A stretch of DNA of 64,000 nucleotides from Pelagibacterium montanilacus (lineage in GTDB: Bacteria; Pseudomonadota; Alphaproteobacteria; Rhizobiales; Devosiaceae). The DNA lies in NCBI RefSeq assembly GCF_003992665.1, contig NZ_RZMX01000025.1:62001-126000 (forward strand), written 5' to 3'. Position numbers and translations under genes: made by a program. The notes under the pieces are model-generated. The model had not been told where the DNA came from, ran no database searches, and saw only the letters and a list, made by a program, of their open reading frames with translations. Below are positions 24,901-33,308 of the stretch, piece by piece (positions within the stretch are counted from its first letter, which is position 1; each line of letters opens with the position of its first letter).

Positions 24901-25734
24901 GTGATCATCACCTGCCCAAATTGCCGCACACGATACCGCGTGGCCGCCGAAGCCATCGGCGCGGCTGGGCGTCAGGTCCAGTGCGCCACCTGCGCCAGCG
25001 CCTGGATGGCGACCCCGAGCTTTCCCGCGGGCAAGGCCCCCCTCGCCGATCCCGAGCCCGACGCCGACGAAATCGCCCATATCAACGACGACGACACCCT
25101 GTTTGACGCCGCCGACGAGGAGCTGCTCGACGACGCGTTCGTGCGCGCCGATCCCGGCACCGCCCCGCGCCAGCGGCCAAGGCGACGCGCCGGGGACAAG
25201 CCCAAACAGCCCGCCCGCCAGCCCGCTCCCGACCCGGGCGCCGAGGCCCTGGCGCGCCGCAAGCTCGACATCGCCCGCAAACTGCCTCTGGCACGCATCA
25301 GGCGCGCCGGACGGGTGGTTCTGGCGGTGTGCGTCCTCGCCTTTGTCGCCATCGCACTCCTCATGCGCACCGACATCGTCCGGGCCGTCCCCGAGCTCGA
25401 TTCGGTCTACAGGCTTGTCGGACTTGGAACAAATGTCGTTGGTTTGGATTTTACAGAGATTGAAACCCTGAGGACCACGCGTGACGGCAATGCGGTTCTT
25501 GTCGTCACCGCCCGGATCGGGAATGTCACTCCGGCGATCGCACAGGTGCCGCCGGTTCTGGTTTCCCTCCTGGGAGAGGACGGCGCGATGATCTACGAGT
25601 GGAGCGTCAATCCCGCCGAGCGCAGCATATTGCCCGGAGACGTCATCGCCATCGATACCCAGCTCACCAATCCGCCTCAGGGCGTCGAAAGGGTCCGGCT
25701 GCGGTTTCTGGAATCGGGCAGGGAAAATCGGTGA
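24901..25734 (+). CDS. Zinc-ribbon (MJ0042-type) membrane protein
   Basis: A 277-residue protein. The N-terminal zinc ribbon has CPNC (residues 5-8) and CATC (~30-33), the MJ0042 pattern. Then comes an acidic/basic low-complexity linker (~residues 40-125), one membrane helix (VVLAVCVLAFVAIALLM, ~140-157), and a C-terminal extracytoplasmic domain of the DUF3426 kind (TTRDGNAVLVVTARIGNVTP). The cytosolic zinc finger with a periplasmic domain suggests a signalling or assembly role, unproven. The GTG start follows a repeat remnant. Divergent from ftsE, with a receiver protein downstream, as in other Hyphomicrobiales. Confidence 0.8.
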   Translation: MIITCPNCRTRYRVAAEAIGAAGRQVQCATCASAWMATPSFPAGKAPLADPEPDADEIAHINDDDTLFDAADEELLDDAFVRADPGTAPRQRPRRRAGDKPKQPARQPAPDPGAEALARRKLDIARKLPLARIRRAGRVVLAVCVLAFVAIALLMRTDIVRAVPELDSVYRLVGLGTNVVGLDFTEIETLRTTRDGNAVLVVTARIGNVTPAIAQVPPVLVSLLGEDGAMIYEWSVNPAERSILPGDVIAIDTQLTNPPQGVERVRLRFLESGRENR

Positions 25735-25878
25735 ACGAGCGGGCAAATCTGCGCGCCGTTAACTTTTGCGCAGCCCTCGCTGCGCCACAACAGGGGCGGG
25801 CAACCCTTGCGACCGGCGGGCCGATGGCCGGGTCTCAGGCACCCCACGGGGACAGATTGATGAAGGGAACAGGCGGGT

Positions 25879-26283
25879 ATGGCGCGCATTCTGGTAGCTG
25901 AAGACGACGACAACGTTCGCGCTTTCGTCGTGCGTGCGCTCGAGATGTCCGGCCACGAGGTGACCCCGGCCGAAGATGGCGGGCTGGCCGCCGAAATCCT
26001 CGCCGAGCGCCAGGGCGCCTTCGATCTTCTGGTGTCCGACATCAAGATGCCGGTCATGGACGGCATCAGCCTCGCTCTGACCGCGGGCGCCGACTATCCG
26101 GACATCACCATCGTGCTGATGACCGGGTTTGCCGACCAGCGCGAGCGCGCTCACGGGCTCGACGCCCTGATCTACGACGTGCTCAACAAGCCCTTCTCGC
26201 TGGCCCAGCTCATCGGCAAGGTCGATGATGCGCTTTCGGGGCGGCCCGCCGAGATCATCCCGCTCGCCCGCTCCGCGCTCTGA
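25879..26283 (+). CDS. cpdR: CpdR-like single-domain response regulator
   Basis: A 134-residue receiver domain without output domain: acidic pocket AEDDD (~residue 8-10), phospho-acceptor Asp in LLVSDIKMPVMDGI (~54), Thr in VLMTGFA and Lys in LNKPFS. Sequence start MARILVAEDDDNVR and overall length fit CpdR, which in its unphosphorylated state brings ClpXP and substrates together in Caulobacter and rhizobia. The gene symbol is a best guess; other single receivers are similar. Convergent with lysA (6 bp apart). Confidence 0.8.
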   Translation: MARILVAEDDDNVRAFVVRALEMSGHEVTPAEDGGLAAEILAERQGAFDLLVSDIKMPVMDGISLALTAGADYPDITIVLMTGFADQRERAHGLDALIYDVLNKPFSLAQLIGKVDDALSGRPAEIIPLARSAL

Positions 26284-26289
26284 GCACGA

Positions 26290-27558
26290 TCAAAGCCAGT
26301 CCGGTACGCTGTCCCGGCCGATGAGCGCTTCGAGCGTCTCACGTGGCCGGATCACGTGATGGCGGTCGCCCTCCACCAGCACTTCGGCCACCAGCGGTCG
26401 GGTGTTGTAGGTCCCGCTCATCACCGCGCCATAGGCCCCCGCCGTCATCACCGCGAGCAGATCGCCCTCGCCAAGCGCGGGCAGGTCCCGGTCGAGCCCG
26501 AGATAATCCCCGGTCTCGCACACCGGTCCCACCACATCGGCCCGGAACGTGCGGTCCGCGTCTTGGGGCACGCGCACGGGGACGATATCGTGATGGGCCT
26601 CATAGAGCGTGGGTCGAATCAGATCGTTCATCCCCGCGTCCACGATGACGAAATTCTTCTTCTCGCCGGGTTTGATGTATTCCACCCTGGTGACCAGCAC
26701 CCCGGCATTGCCCGCGATCAGCCGCCCCGGTTCGATGATCAGCCGGCACCCCAGATCGCGCACCCGGTTGGTGACGATCTCGGCGTAAGCGAGCGGATCG
26801 GGCGGGGCCGGCGCGTCCTGGCGATAGGGAATGCCCAGCCCGCCGCCCACATCCACGTGCTCGATCGTGTGGCCCGCGGCGCGCAGCCGTCCCACCAGCT
26901 CGGCCAGCAGCGCGAACGCGTTGTCGAAGGGCTCGAGATCGGTGATCTGGGAGCCGATATGCATGTCGACGCCCACCGCCCGCACATGGGCGAGGTCTGC
27001 GATCCGGGCATAGACCGCCTCGGCGCGCTCATAGGCGATGCCGAACTTGTTTTCCGACTTGCCCGTCGAAATCTTGGCGTGGGTCCGCGCGTCCACATCG
27101 GGGTTGATGCGCACCGAAACGGGCGCGGCCACGCCCATCCGCCCCGCCACCGCCGCGATGCGCTCGAGCTCGGGCTCCGATTCCACGTTGAAGCACAAGA
27201 TGCCCGCCTCGAGCCCGCGCACGATCTCCGCTTCGCTCTTGGCGACCCCTGAAAAGATGATCTTCTCAGCCGCGATGCCGGCCCTGAGCGCCCGCTCGAG
27301 TTCCCCCAGCGAGACCACGTCCGCCCCCGCGCCCTCGGCGGCGGCGATCGTGAGCATCGCCTGGTTGGAATTGGCCTTCATGGCGTAGGCGACCAGGGTG
27401 TCGAACCCGGCAAACGCCTCGGTCATCACCCGGATATGGCGCCGGAACGTGGCTGCCGAATAGCAGTAGAACGGCGTGCCCACCGCATCGGCGATCGCCG
27501 CAAGGCTGACGTTCTCGGCGTGCATCACCCCGCCGCGATATTCGAAATGATGGACCAC
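26290..27558 (-). CDS. lysA: Diaminopimelate decarboxylase
   Basis: A 422-residue PLP enzyme for the last step of lysine synthesis (meso-diaminopimelate to L-lysine). The PLP Lys is residue 61 in AYAMKANSN; the phosphate-binding HVDVGGGLGIPY and C-terminal PVCETGDYLG with catalytic Cys are present. The start follows the argH stop after only 3 bp, so the two are translationally coupled. In many relatives a small lipoprotein gene sits between argH and lysA; it is absent here. Confidence 0.95.
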   Translation of the reverse strand: MVHHFEYRGGVMHAENVSLAAIADAVGTPFYCYSAATFRRHIRVMTEAFAGFDTLVAYAMKANSNQAMLTIAAAEGAGADVVSLGELERALRAGIAAEKIIFSGVAKSEAEIVRGLEAGILCFNVESEPELERIAAVAGRMGVAAPVSVRINPDVDARTHAKISTGKSENKFGIAYERAEAVYARIADLAHVRAVGVDMHIGSQITDLEPFDNAFALLAELVGRLRAAGHTIEHVDVGGGLGIPYRQDAPAPPDPLAYAEIVTNRVRDLGCRLIIEPGRLIAGNAGVLVTRVEYIKPGEKKNFVIVDAGMNDLIRPTLYEAHHDIVPVRVPQDADRTFRADVVGPVCETGDYLGLDRDLPALGEGDLLAVMTAGAYGAVMSGTYNTRPLVAEVLVEGDRHHVIRPRETLEALIGRDSVPDWL

Positions 27559-27561
27559 CGG

Positions 27562-28944
27562 TCAGGCTCCCAGCCGCTCGCGCCAGGCCGACACCTGGGC
27601 CAGCACGTTGGCCGGCGACGTGCCCCCGAAACTGGTGCGCGACTTGACCGAATTGTCCACGCCCAGCACCTTGAACACCTGGCTCGTGATCCGCTCGTCG
27701 ATCGCCTTGAAATCCTCAATGGTCAGCCCTTCGAGCCCGCAGCCCTTGGCCTCGGCGGCCGAAACCGCGCGCCCGGTGATGTGGTGGGCCTCCCGGAACG
27801 GCACGTTGGCGGCCCGCACCAGCCAGTCGGCCAGATCGGTCGCGGTCGAGAACCCCGCCCCCGCCGCCGCCGCCATCTTCTCGCGGTTGACCACGAGGTC
27901 CCCCACCATCCCGGTCATGGCCGCAAGGCAGAGCGAGAAGGTGTCGAGCGCATCGAACGCGACTTCCTTGTCTTCCTGCATGTCCTTGGAATAGGCGAGC
28001 GGCAGGCCCTTCATCACCATCAAAAGGGAGGTGAACGCCCCGAAGATCCGGCCGATCTTGGCCCGGATCAGCTCGGCGGCATCGGGGTTGCGCTTTTGCG
28101 GCATGATCGAGGACCCTGTCGAGAACTTGTCCGAGAGCGCCACGAACCCGAACTGGGCCGAGGACCAGATCACCAGCTCCTCGGAAAAGCGCGACAGGTG
28201 CATCGCCGAAATCGAGGCCGCCGAGAGCACTTCGAGCACGAAATCGCGGTCCGAGACCGCATCGAGCGAATTGGCCGTCGGCCCGTCGAACCCCAGCGCC
28301 CTGGCCGTCATCTCGCGGTCGATGGGAAAGGACGTTCCCGCCAGCGCGGCGGATCCAAGGGGGCTGAGATTGAGGCGCCGGCGCGCATCGAGCAGCCGCC
28401 CCTTGTCGCGCTCAAGCATTTCCACATAGGCCAGCATGTGGTGCCCGAAGGTCACCGGCTGGGCGCTCTGGAGATGGGTAAACCCGGGCATCACCGTGCC
28501 CGCCTCGTCCCCGGCGCGCGCGACCAGAACCTTCTGGAGCGTCTCGATCTGGCCCGCGAGCGTATCGACGCAATCGCGCACATAAAGCCTGAAATCGGTC
28601 GCAACCTGATCGTTGCGCGAGCGCGCGGTGTGCAGCCGTCCCGCCGCGTCCCCGATCATCTCGCGCAACCGGCTCTCGACATTCATGTGAATGTCCTCGA
28701 GCTCTCGCGAAAAGGTGAACTCGCCGCGATCGATTTCCCCGCGCACCGCCTCTAGACCGGCGATGATCGCGTCCTTATCGTCGCGCGTCAGAATGCCGAC
28801 TTCCCCAAGCATGGTCGCATGGGCTATCGAGCCGGCGATGTCGTGGGCATGGAGCCGCTTGTCGAAATCGATGGAGGCGTTGATCTCTTCCATGATGGCG
28901 TCGGGACCGGACCCGAACCGTCCTCCCCACATGCGATTGCTCAT
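27562..28944 (-). CDS. argH: Argininosuccinate lyase
   Basis: A 460-residue fumarase/aspartase-superfamily enzyme that splits argininosuccinate to arginine and fumarate. [10 protein letters not shown] is the typical start; catalytic [10 protein letters not shown] and the signature [12 protein letters not shown] are present. ATG 28944 fits the family length; the frame extends beyond it without support. Divergent from tlpA with a 40-bp spacer, so the two promoters must be packed together or overlap coding DNA. Confidence 0.95.
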   Translation of the reverse strand: MSNRMWGGRFGSGPDAIMEEINASIDFDKRLHAHDIAGSIAHATMLGEVGILTRDDKDAIIAGLEAVRGEIDRGEFTFSRELEDIHMNVESRLREMIGDAAGRLHTARSRNDQVATDFRLYVRDCVDTLAGQIETLQKVLVARAGDEAGTVMPGFTHLQSAQPVTFGHHMLAYVEMLERDKGRLLDARRRLNLSPLGSAALAGTSFPIDREMTARALGFDGPTANSLDAVSDRDFVLEVLSAASISAMHLSRFSEELVIWSSAQFGFVALSDKFSTGSSIMPQKRNPDAAELIRAKIGRIFGAFTSLLMVMKGLPLAYSKDMQEDKEVAFDALDTFSLCLAAMTGMVGDLVVNREKMAAAAGAGFSTATDLADWLVRAANVPFREAHHITGRAVSAAEAKGCGLEGLTIEDFKAIDERITSQVFKVLGVDNSVKSRTSFGGTSPANVLAQVSAWRERLGA

Positions 28945-28984
28945 CGGCGCCCCAGAAACTCTAAGTTGAACAGAAGTTGGCGAA

Positions 28985-29632
28985 ATGACAGGACGAACCG
29001 AACCCAGGCGCATATCGCTGTTCGTGACTGCAGGGGTGTCCGTCGCGGCGCTAGGTATAGCGGCCGCCCTCTGGCTTAGCAATGCCGGCACCGGGCTCGC
29101 CCAGAGCTGCGAAATCCGCGAGGACGTGGCCCAGACCATGGACGCTTCGGCCCAGGGCGAACTTGCCGCGCTCCTCGCCTCGATCAATGGCCGGGGATAT
29201 GCCGACCTCGCCTTTATCGACAGCGAGGGCAATCCCCTGACCCTCGCCGATTTCTCGGGCAAGAAGCTGCTGGTCAATTTCTGGGCCACCTGGTGCGCCC
29301 CCTGCCGGGAGGAAATGCCCGATCTTGACGCGCTGCAGGCCCGCTATGGCAGCGAGGACTTCGAGGTGGTGGCGATCAGCCTGGACATGGGCAGCGACGG
29401 CCCGGTGGCTGCCGACCAGTTCCTCGAGGAGATCGGCGCGGACAATCTCGCGCTTTACGCCGACCCCTCCTACAAGGTCTTCGAGCGCCTGCGCAACGAG
29501 GCGGTGACCCTCGGGCTCCCCGCCACGGTGCTGCTCGACGAGGAGGCCTGCGAGGTTGCGGTCCTCCAGGGCCCCGCTCATTGGGACAGCGCCGATGGCG
29601 ACCGGGTGATCGAAACGCTGCTCTCGCTGTAA
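28985..29632 (+). CDS. tlpA: TlpA-type thiol:disulfide oxidoreductase
   Basis: A 215-residue membrane-anchored thioredoxin-fold protein. One N-terminal helix (~residues 12-32) places the domain in the periplasm; the active site is WCAPC in [17 protein letters not shown] (~residue 106). TlpA-like proteins reduce periplasmic thiols, for example for cytochrome c oxidase assembly. Extra cysteines (QSCEIR near the membrane, EEACEV near the C terminus) match TlpA of Bradyrhizobium type. The tlpA/argH divergent arrangement is widespread in Hyphomicrobiales. Confidence 0.9.
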   Translation: MTGRTEPRRISLFVTAGVSVAALGIAAALWLSNAGTGLAQSCEIREDVAQTMDASAQGELAALLASINGRGYADLAFIDSEGNPLTLADFSGKKLLVNFWATWCAPCREEMPDLDALQARYGSEDFEVVAISLDMGSDGPVAADQFLEEIGADNLALYADPSYKVFERLRNEAVTLGLPATVLLDEEACEVAVLQGPAHWDSADGDRVIETLLSL

Positions 29633-29710
29633 GGACACGGCGCGCAAGAGGCCCTTTGCGCGCCAGAGGCAAGGTTGTGCTGGCCCCGGGGCGCCCAAGC
29701 TGGTAGGAGT

Positions 29711-29817
29711 GCGCTTTCCCTCATGGAAACCCGGATACGGTTCTCCACGAGGCTACCGCGACATTTCAAAGACCTGAAGCCCCCCTTTTCCGAAGCAGTC
29801 GGACAAGGACATGGCCC
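29711..29817 (+). repeat. Palindromic intergenic repeat, strongly degenerate copy
   Basis: GCGCTTTCC...ATGGAAACC...GGTTCTCC...GCGACATTTCAAAGACCTGAAG, then CCCCTTTTCCGA...TCGGACAAGGACATGG. All blocks occur in the correct order and spacing but with many changes. Confidence 0.5.
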
Positions 29818-29844
29818 AGGCGGCTCTCCGCAAAGATCGATGCC

Positions 29845-31707
29845 ATGACCCAGTCTCAAGAAACGCCGCTGGCCCCGCTGCCCGCGTCCATTCCCTCTGC
29901 CCTTGCCGCCGCGCTCGACGCGCAGGGCTATCACGCGCTGACCCCGGTCCAGCTCGCCATGCTCGAGCCCGGCCAGGAAGCCTCGGACCTTCTGGTCTCG
30001 GCCCAGACCGGCTCGGGCAAGACGGTGGCCTTCGGGCTGGCGGTTGCCCCCACGCTTCTTGAAGGCAATGACCGGTTCATGCCGGCCAGCACCCCTCTGG
30101 GGCTGGTAATCGCGCCCACCCGCGAACTGGCCATGCAGGTGCGGCGCGAGCTCGACTGGCTCTATGCGCGCACCGGAATTTCCACCACCACCTGCGTGGG
30201 CGGCATGGACATGCGCACCGAGCGCCGGGCCCTCGAGCGCGGCGCCCATCTGGTGGTCGGCACGCCCGGGCGCCTGCGCGACCACATCATGCGCGGCGGG
30301 CTCGATCTCTCGGCCCTGCGCGCCGTGGTGCTCGACGAGGCCGACGAAATGCTCGATCTGGGCTTTCGCGAGGATCTCGAGTTCATCTTGTCCTCAGCTC
30401 CCGAGGAGCGCCGCACCCTTCTGTTCTCGGCCACGGTGCCCCGCGCCATCGCCGAGCTGGCCCGCACCTATCAGCGCGACGCGGTCCGGGTGAGCGCCGG
30501 CGCCGGCAGCCAGCAGCACACCGATATCGAATACCAGCTCATGGTCGTGCGCCGCGACGAGCGCGAACACGCCATCATCAACACCCTGCTCGCCTCCGAT
30601 TCGACCGGCGCGCTGGTCTTTTGCCACACCCGCGAGGCCGTCCGTCACCTCGCCGCCCGGCTCGCCAATCGCGGCTTTGCCGCCGTGGCGCTGTCGGGGG
30701 AAATGGCCCAGTCCGAGCGCACCAGCGCCCTCCAGGCCATGCGCGATGGCCGCGCCCGGGTATGCGTGGCCACCGACGTCGCCGCCCGCGGCATCGACCT
30801 GCCCAATCTCGACCTCGTCATCCACGCCGACGTGCCGTCCAACCCAGCGACCCTCCTGCACCGCTCGGGCCGCACCGGGCGCGCCGGCCGCAAGGGCATC
30901 TGCGTTCTGATCGTGCCCGAGCATCGCCGCCGGGCCGCAGACCGCGTGCTCGACATGGCCGGACTCGACGCCGGCGTGCGCACCGCCCCCACCATCGGGG
31001 AGATCGAGGCGCGCTATCGCGACCAAATCCTTGAGGATGCGCGCGCCACCCCCGAACCCGAGGCCGAGGAAGCCGCGTTCGTCACCCGGCTGGTCGAGGA
31101 ACTCTCCCCCCGCCAGCTCGCCGCCGCGCTCCTTGCCAATCAATGGGCCGCGCGCCCCACCCCCGAAGAGGTTTCCCCGGTCGAGCTCTCCGCCGATCGC
31201 GGGCCAAGGCGCCGCGACCGCGACGCCCCGCGCGAAGGCGGCAAGCCCGAACGCATGAGCGGCGGGGTCTGGTTCTCGCTCTCGCTGGGCCGCAAGCAGC
31301 GCGCCGACCCCAAATGGCTCCTGCCCATGATCTGCAAGGCCGGCGGCGTCAAAAAGCCCGATGTGGGCTCGATCCGCATCGAGGACAGCGAAACCCTGTT
31401 CGAGATTTCGCCCGAGCGGGCCGGCGCCTTTGCCGAGCAGGTCAAGGACGGTCGTACGCTGGAAAAAGGCATCCGCATCACCCCGGCCAGCGCGCCGGGC
31501 GGCGGCCGGAGCGGCAAGCCGCGCCCCAATTTTTCAGCCGACGGCCCCCGCCCCTACAAGGGCAAGCCGCGCAAGTCCGGCCCGGATGGCGACGCCCGTC
31601 CCGGAATGTTCGAGGGCAAGCCCGGGCCCCGCAAGCCCAAGAACGCCAAACCCGGCGCAAAGTCCGGCCCAAGCCGCACCAAGCCCGGCAAGAAAGACCG
31701 CTACTGA
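29845..31707 (+). CDS. DEAD-box ATP-dependent RNA helicase with DbpA-type C-terminal domain
   Basis: A 620-residue helicase. Motifs in order: Q-motif (~residue 30), AQTGSGKT (I, ~55), PTRELAMQV (Ia), GTPGRLRDH (Ib), DEADEM (II, ~165), FSATVP (III), and HRSGRTGRAGRKG (VI, ~340). Residues ~470-545 (GVWFSLSLGRKQRADPKWLLP onward) match the DbpA/CsdA RNA-recognition-like domain, and a Lys/Gly/Pro-rich tail follows. It probably acts in ribosome assembly or cold adaptation (DeaD/CsdA-like). Single gene, preceded by a degraded repeat and followed by an intact one. Confidence 0.92.
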   Translation: MTQSQETPLAPLPASIPSALAAALDAQGYHALTPVQLAMLEPGQEASDLLVSAQTGSGKTVAFGLAVAPTLLEGNDRFMPASTPLGLVIAPTRELAMQVRRELDWLYARTGISTTTCVGGMDMRTERRALERGAHLVVGTPGRLRDHIMRGGLDLSALRAVVLDEADEMLDLGFREDLEFILSSAPEERRTLLFSATVPRAIAELARTYQRDAVRVSAGAGSQQHTDIEYQLMVVRRDEREHAIINTLLASDSTGALVFCHTREAVRHLAARLANRGFAAVALSGEMAQSERTSALQAMRDGRARVCVATDVAARGIDLPNLDLVIHADVPSNPATLLHRSGRTGRAGRKGICVLIVPEHRRRAADRVLDMAGLDAGVRTAPTIGEIEARYRDQILEDARATPEPEAEEAAFVTRLVEELSPRQLAAALLANQWAARPTPEEVSPVELSADRGPRRRDRDAPREGGKPERMSGGVWFSLSLGRKQRADPKWLLPMICKAGGVKKPDVGSIRIEDSETLFEISPERAGAFAEQVKDGRTLEKGIRITPASAPGGGRSGKPRPNFSADGPRPYKGKPRKSGPDGDARPGMFEGKPGPRKPKNAKPGAKSGPSRTKPGKKDRY

Positions 31708-31750
31708 GCGAAAGACACCGCGGCCGGGATCCGCTCCCGGCCTGCTATTG

Positions 31751-31854
31751 CAGCGTTTCCAGGACAAGTGGAAACACTTTTCCGGTTCGGAAACGCGACA
31801 AATCAAAGACTTAGAGCTCCTGTTCTGATTCAATCAGAACAGGATATGCTCTAG
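31751..31854 (+). repeat. Palindromic intergenic repeat, full intact copy (best reference copy)
   Basis: Left hairpin GCGTTTCCAGGACAAGTGG...GGAAAC, middle GCGACAAATCAAAGACTTAG, right palindrome TCCTGTTCTGATT-C-AATCAGAACAGGA and end GCTCTAG. The last bases CTA (31851-31853) are the TAG stop codon of the minus-strand gene that follows. Confidence 0.93.
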
Positions 31855-32249
31855 GAACGCGGGCGCTTCGTCTTGGAAAGATTGAGCGCCACCGCCTCGG
31901 CGAAAAGCGCCTTGAAGGCCTCGGCGTCGACCGTCTCGCCCTCGGCGATATCGATGGCGCGCCGCATGTTGCCCTCGAGGCTGGCGTTGAACAGCCCTTC
32001 GGGGTCAGGCACCGAGGCGCCCTTGGCGAAGGTCAGCTTGACGTGGGCCTTGTAGACTTCCCCGGTGCACACGATCCCGCCCCGCGACCAGACGGGCACC
32101 CCGCGCCACTTGACCTCCTCGATCACCTCGGGCTCGGCTTCGTGGATCAGCGCCCGCATGCGGGCGAGCGTCTTGCCCCGCCAGTCCCCGAGCGCGGAGA
32201 TCTTGGCGTCGATCCGCTCGGACGCGGGCGTTTCCTCCTCGCCGCTCAC
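31851..32249 (-). CDS. DUF1801 domain protein
   Basis: A 132-residue soluble protein of the DUF1801 (YdhG-like) superfamily: RIDAKISALGDWRGKTLARMRALIHEAEPEV leads into EVKWRGVPVWSRGGIVCTGE and a C-terminal EGNMRRAIDIAEGE helix. The family is of unknown function. Its stop codon lies inside the terminal bases of the adjacent repeat. It follows the YjfB-like gene by 3 bp and is probably co-translated with it. Confidence 0.85.
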   Translation of the reverse strand: MSGEEETPASERIDAKISALGDWRGKTLARMRALIHEAEPEVIEEVKWRGVPVWSRGGIVCTGEVYKAHVKLTFAKGASVPDPEGLFNASLEGNMRRAIDIAEGETVDAEAFKALFAEAVALNLSKTKRPRS

Positions 32250-32252
32250 CGC

Positions 32253-32441
32253 TCAGGCGCTCTTGTCGAGCACCAGCCCCATGCCCTGGGGCGCGGGTGG
32301 CTTGGCTGCCTCGACCGCCTGGGTCAGCATGTCGATCATGGCCATGTCCATCTCATGGGCCTTCTTGGTCATCAGGATTTGCGCCGTGTTCTGTGTCTGG
32401 GCCTGTTTCATCGCCACCGCGACACCCGCCAGCTCGCTCAT
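32253..32441 (-). CDS. YjfB-family putative motility protein (62 aa)
   Basis: A 62-residue protein, MSELAGVAVAMKQAQTQNT..., with the YjfB pattern of a helical MxQAQ...I..KKA start and a hydrophobic middle. YjfB family members are annotated as putative motility proteins without mechanism. No signal peptide. It is the first gene of a two-gene unit with the DUF1801 gene. Confidence 0.7.
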   Translation of the reverse strand: MSELAGVAVAMKQAQTQNTAQILMTKKAHEMDMAMIDMLTQAVEAAKPPAPQGMGLVLDKSA

Positions 32442-32522
32442 CGCCTGTTTCCTTGCCGGTCCGATTGGTCCCCCCAGTCTAGGGGTCTATGGTCAACAAA
32501 AGGTTGAGCGCAAGGACCCCCG

Positions 32523-33203
32523 CTATTTGCGCCAGAGCGGGATGCCCCGGCGCCGCATCAGCACCACGAGCACCACGCCGGCGGCAAAGCCCCCGATGTG
32601 GGCCCACCAGGCCACGCCCGCATCGGGATCGACCAGCAGCGAAAAGAACTGCATGCCGATCCACAGCCCCAGCACCGTCCAGGCCGGCAGCGTGATGGGC
32701 AGGGGAATGACGATGCGCACCAGAACGAAGATCCGCACATTGGGATAGAGCATCATATAGGCGCCGATAACGCCCGCTACCGCGCCCGAGGCCCCGATCA
32801 GCGGCCCGTAGCTCCCGAGGTTGAACCCCATATGGGCCAGCGCCGCCGCCGCCCCGGCAAGCAGGTAGAAGGCGAGGTAGCGCACATGGCCCAGCGCATC
32901 CTCGATATTGTCGCCCAAAACCCAGAGAAACAGCATGTTGGTGGCAAGGTGCATGAAATCGGCATGCAGGAAGATGTAGGTAAACAGCGTCAGCTGGTCG
33001 GGCAGCCAGGGCGCCGGTCCCTCGACCACCCCGGTCACCACCGCCGGGATCATGCCGTATTCGATATGGGCCTGGTCGAGCGCCATCTGCCCGCCCGCGA
33101 CCTGCACGAGGAACACCAGCACCGTGACCGCGATCAGCGCGTAGTTGACGACGGGAAACTCGATATGGGCGATCTTGTTGGAATCGTATAGCGGCAGAAA
33201 CAT
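32523..33203 (-). CDS. Rhomboid-family intramembrane serine protease
   Basis: A 226-residue protein with about six membrane helices. The catalytic Ser is in LIGASGAVAGVIGAY (GxSG, ~residue 130) and the catalytic His in HIGGFAAGVVLV (~residue 205). HADFMHLATNMLFLW near residue 80-95 is the conserved H..HxxxNM region. It cleaves membrane proteins within the bilayer. Substrates are unknown. Confidence 0.92.
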   Translation of the reverse strand: MFLPLYDSNKIAHIEFPVVNYALIAVTVLVFLVQVAGGQMALDQAHIEYGMIPAVVTGVVEGPAPWLPDQLTLFTYIFLHADFMHLATNMLFLWVLGDNIEDALGHVRYLAFYLLAGAAAALAHMGFNLGSYGPLIGASGAVAGVIGAYMMLYPNVRIFVLVRIVIPLPITLPAWTVLGLWIGMQFFSLLVDPDAGVAWWAHIGGFAAGVVLVVLMRRRGIPLWRK

Positions 33204-33308
33204 CGCGCGAGCGCTCCCCGGAGTGTGCCTCGCCCAAAGCTATACACCACCTCCGCGCCCGGGGAACCGCCCAAAAAGGGTGAGCGCCCCGAGTCTTGCC
33301 CGCGCCGG

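Noticed and set aside
24700-25746. N-terminal extension of ftsE by ~350 codons
   Set aside because: The extension runs antisense through the zinc-ribbon gene; FtsE has its normal start and length at 24699.
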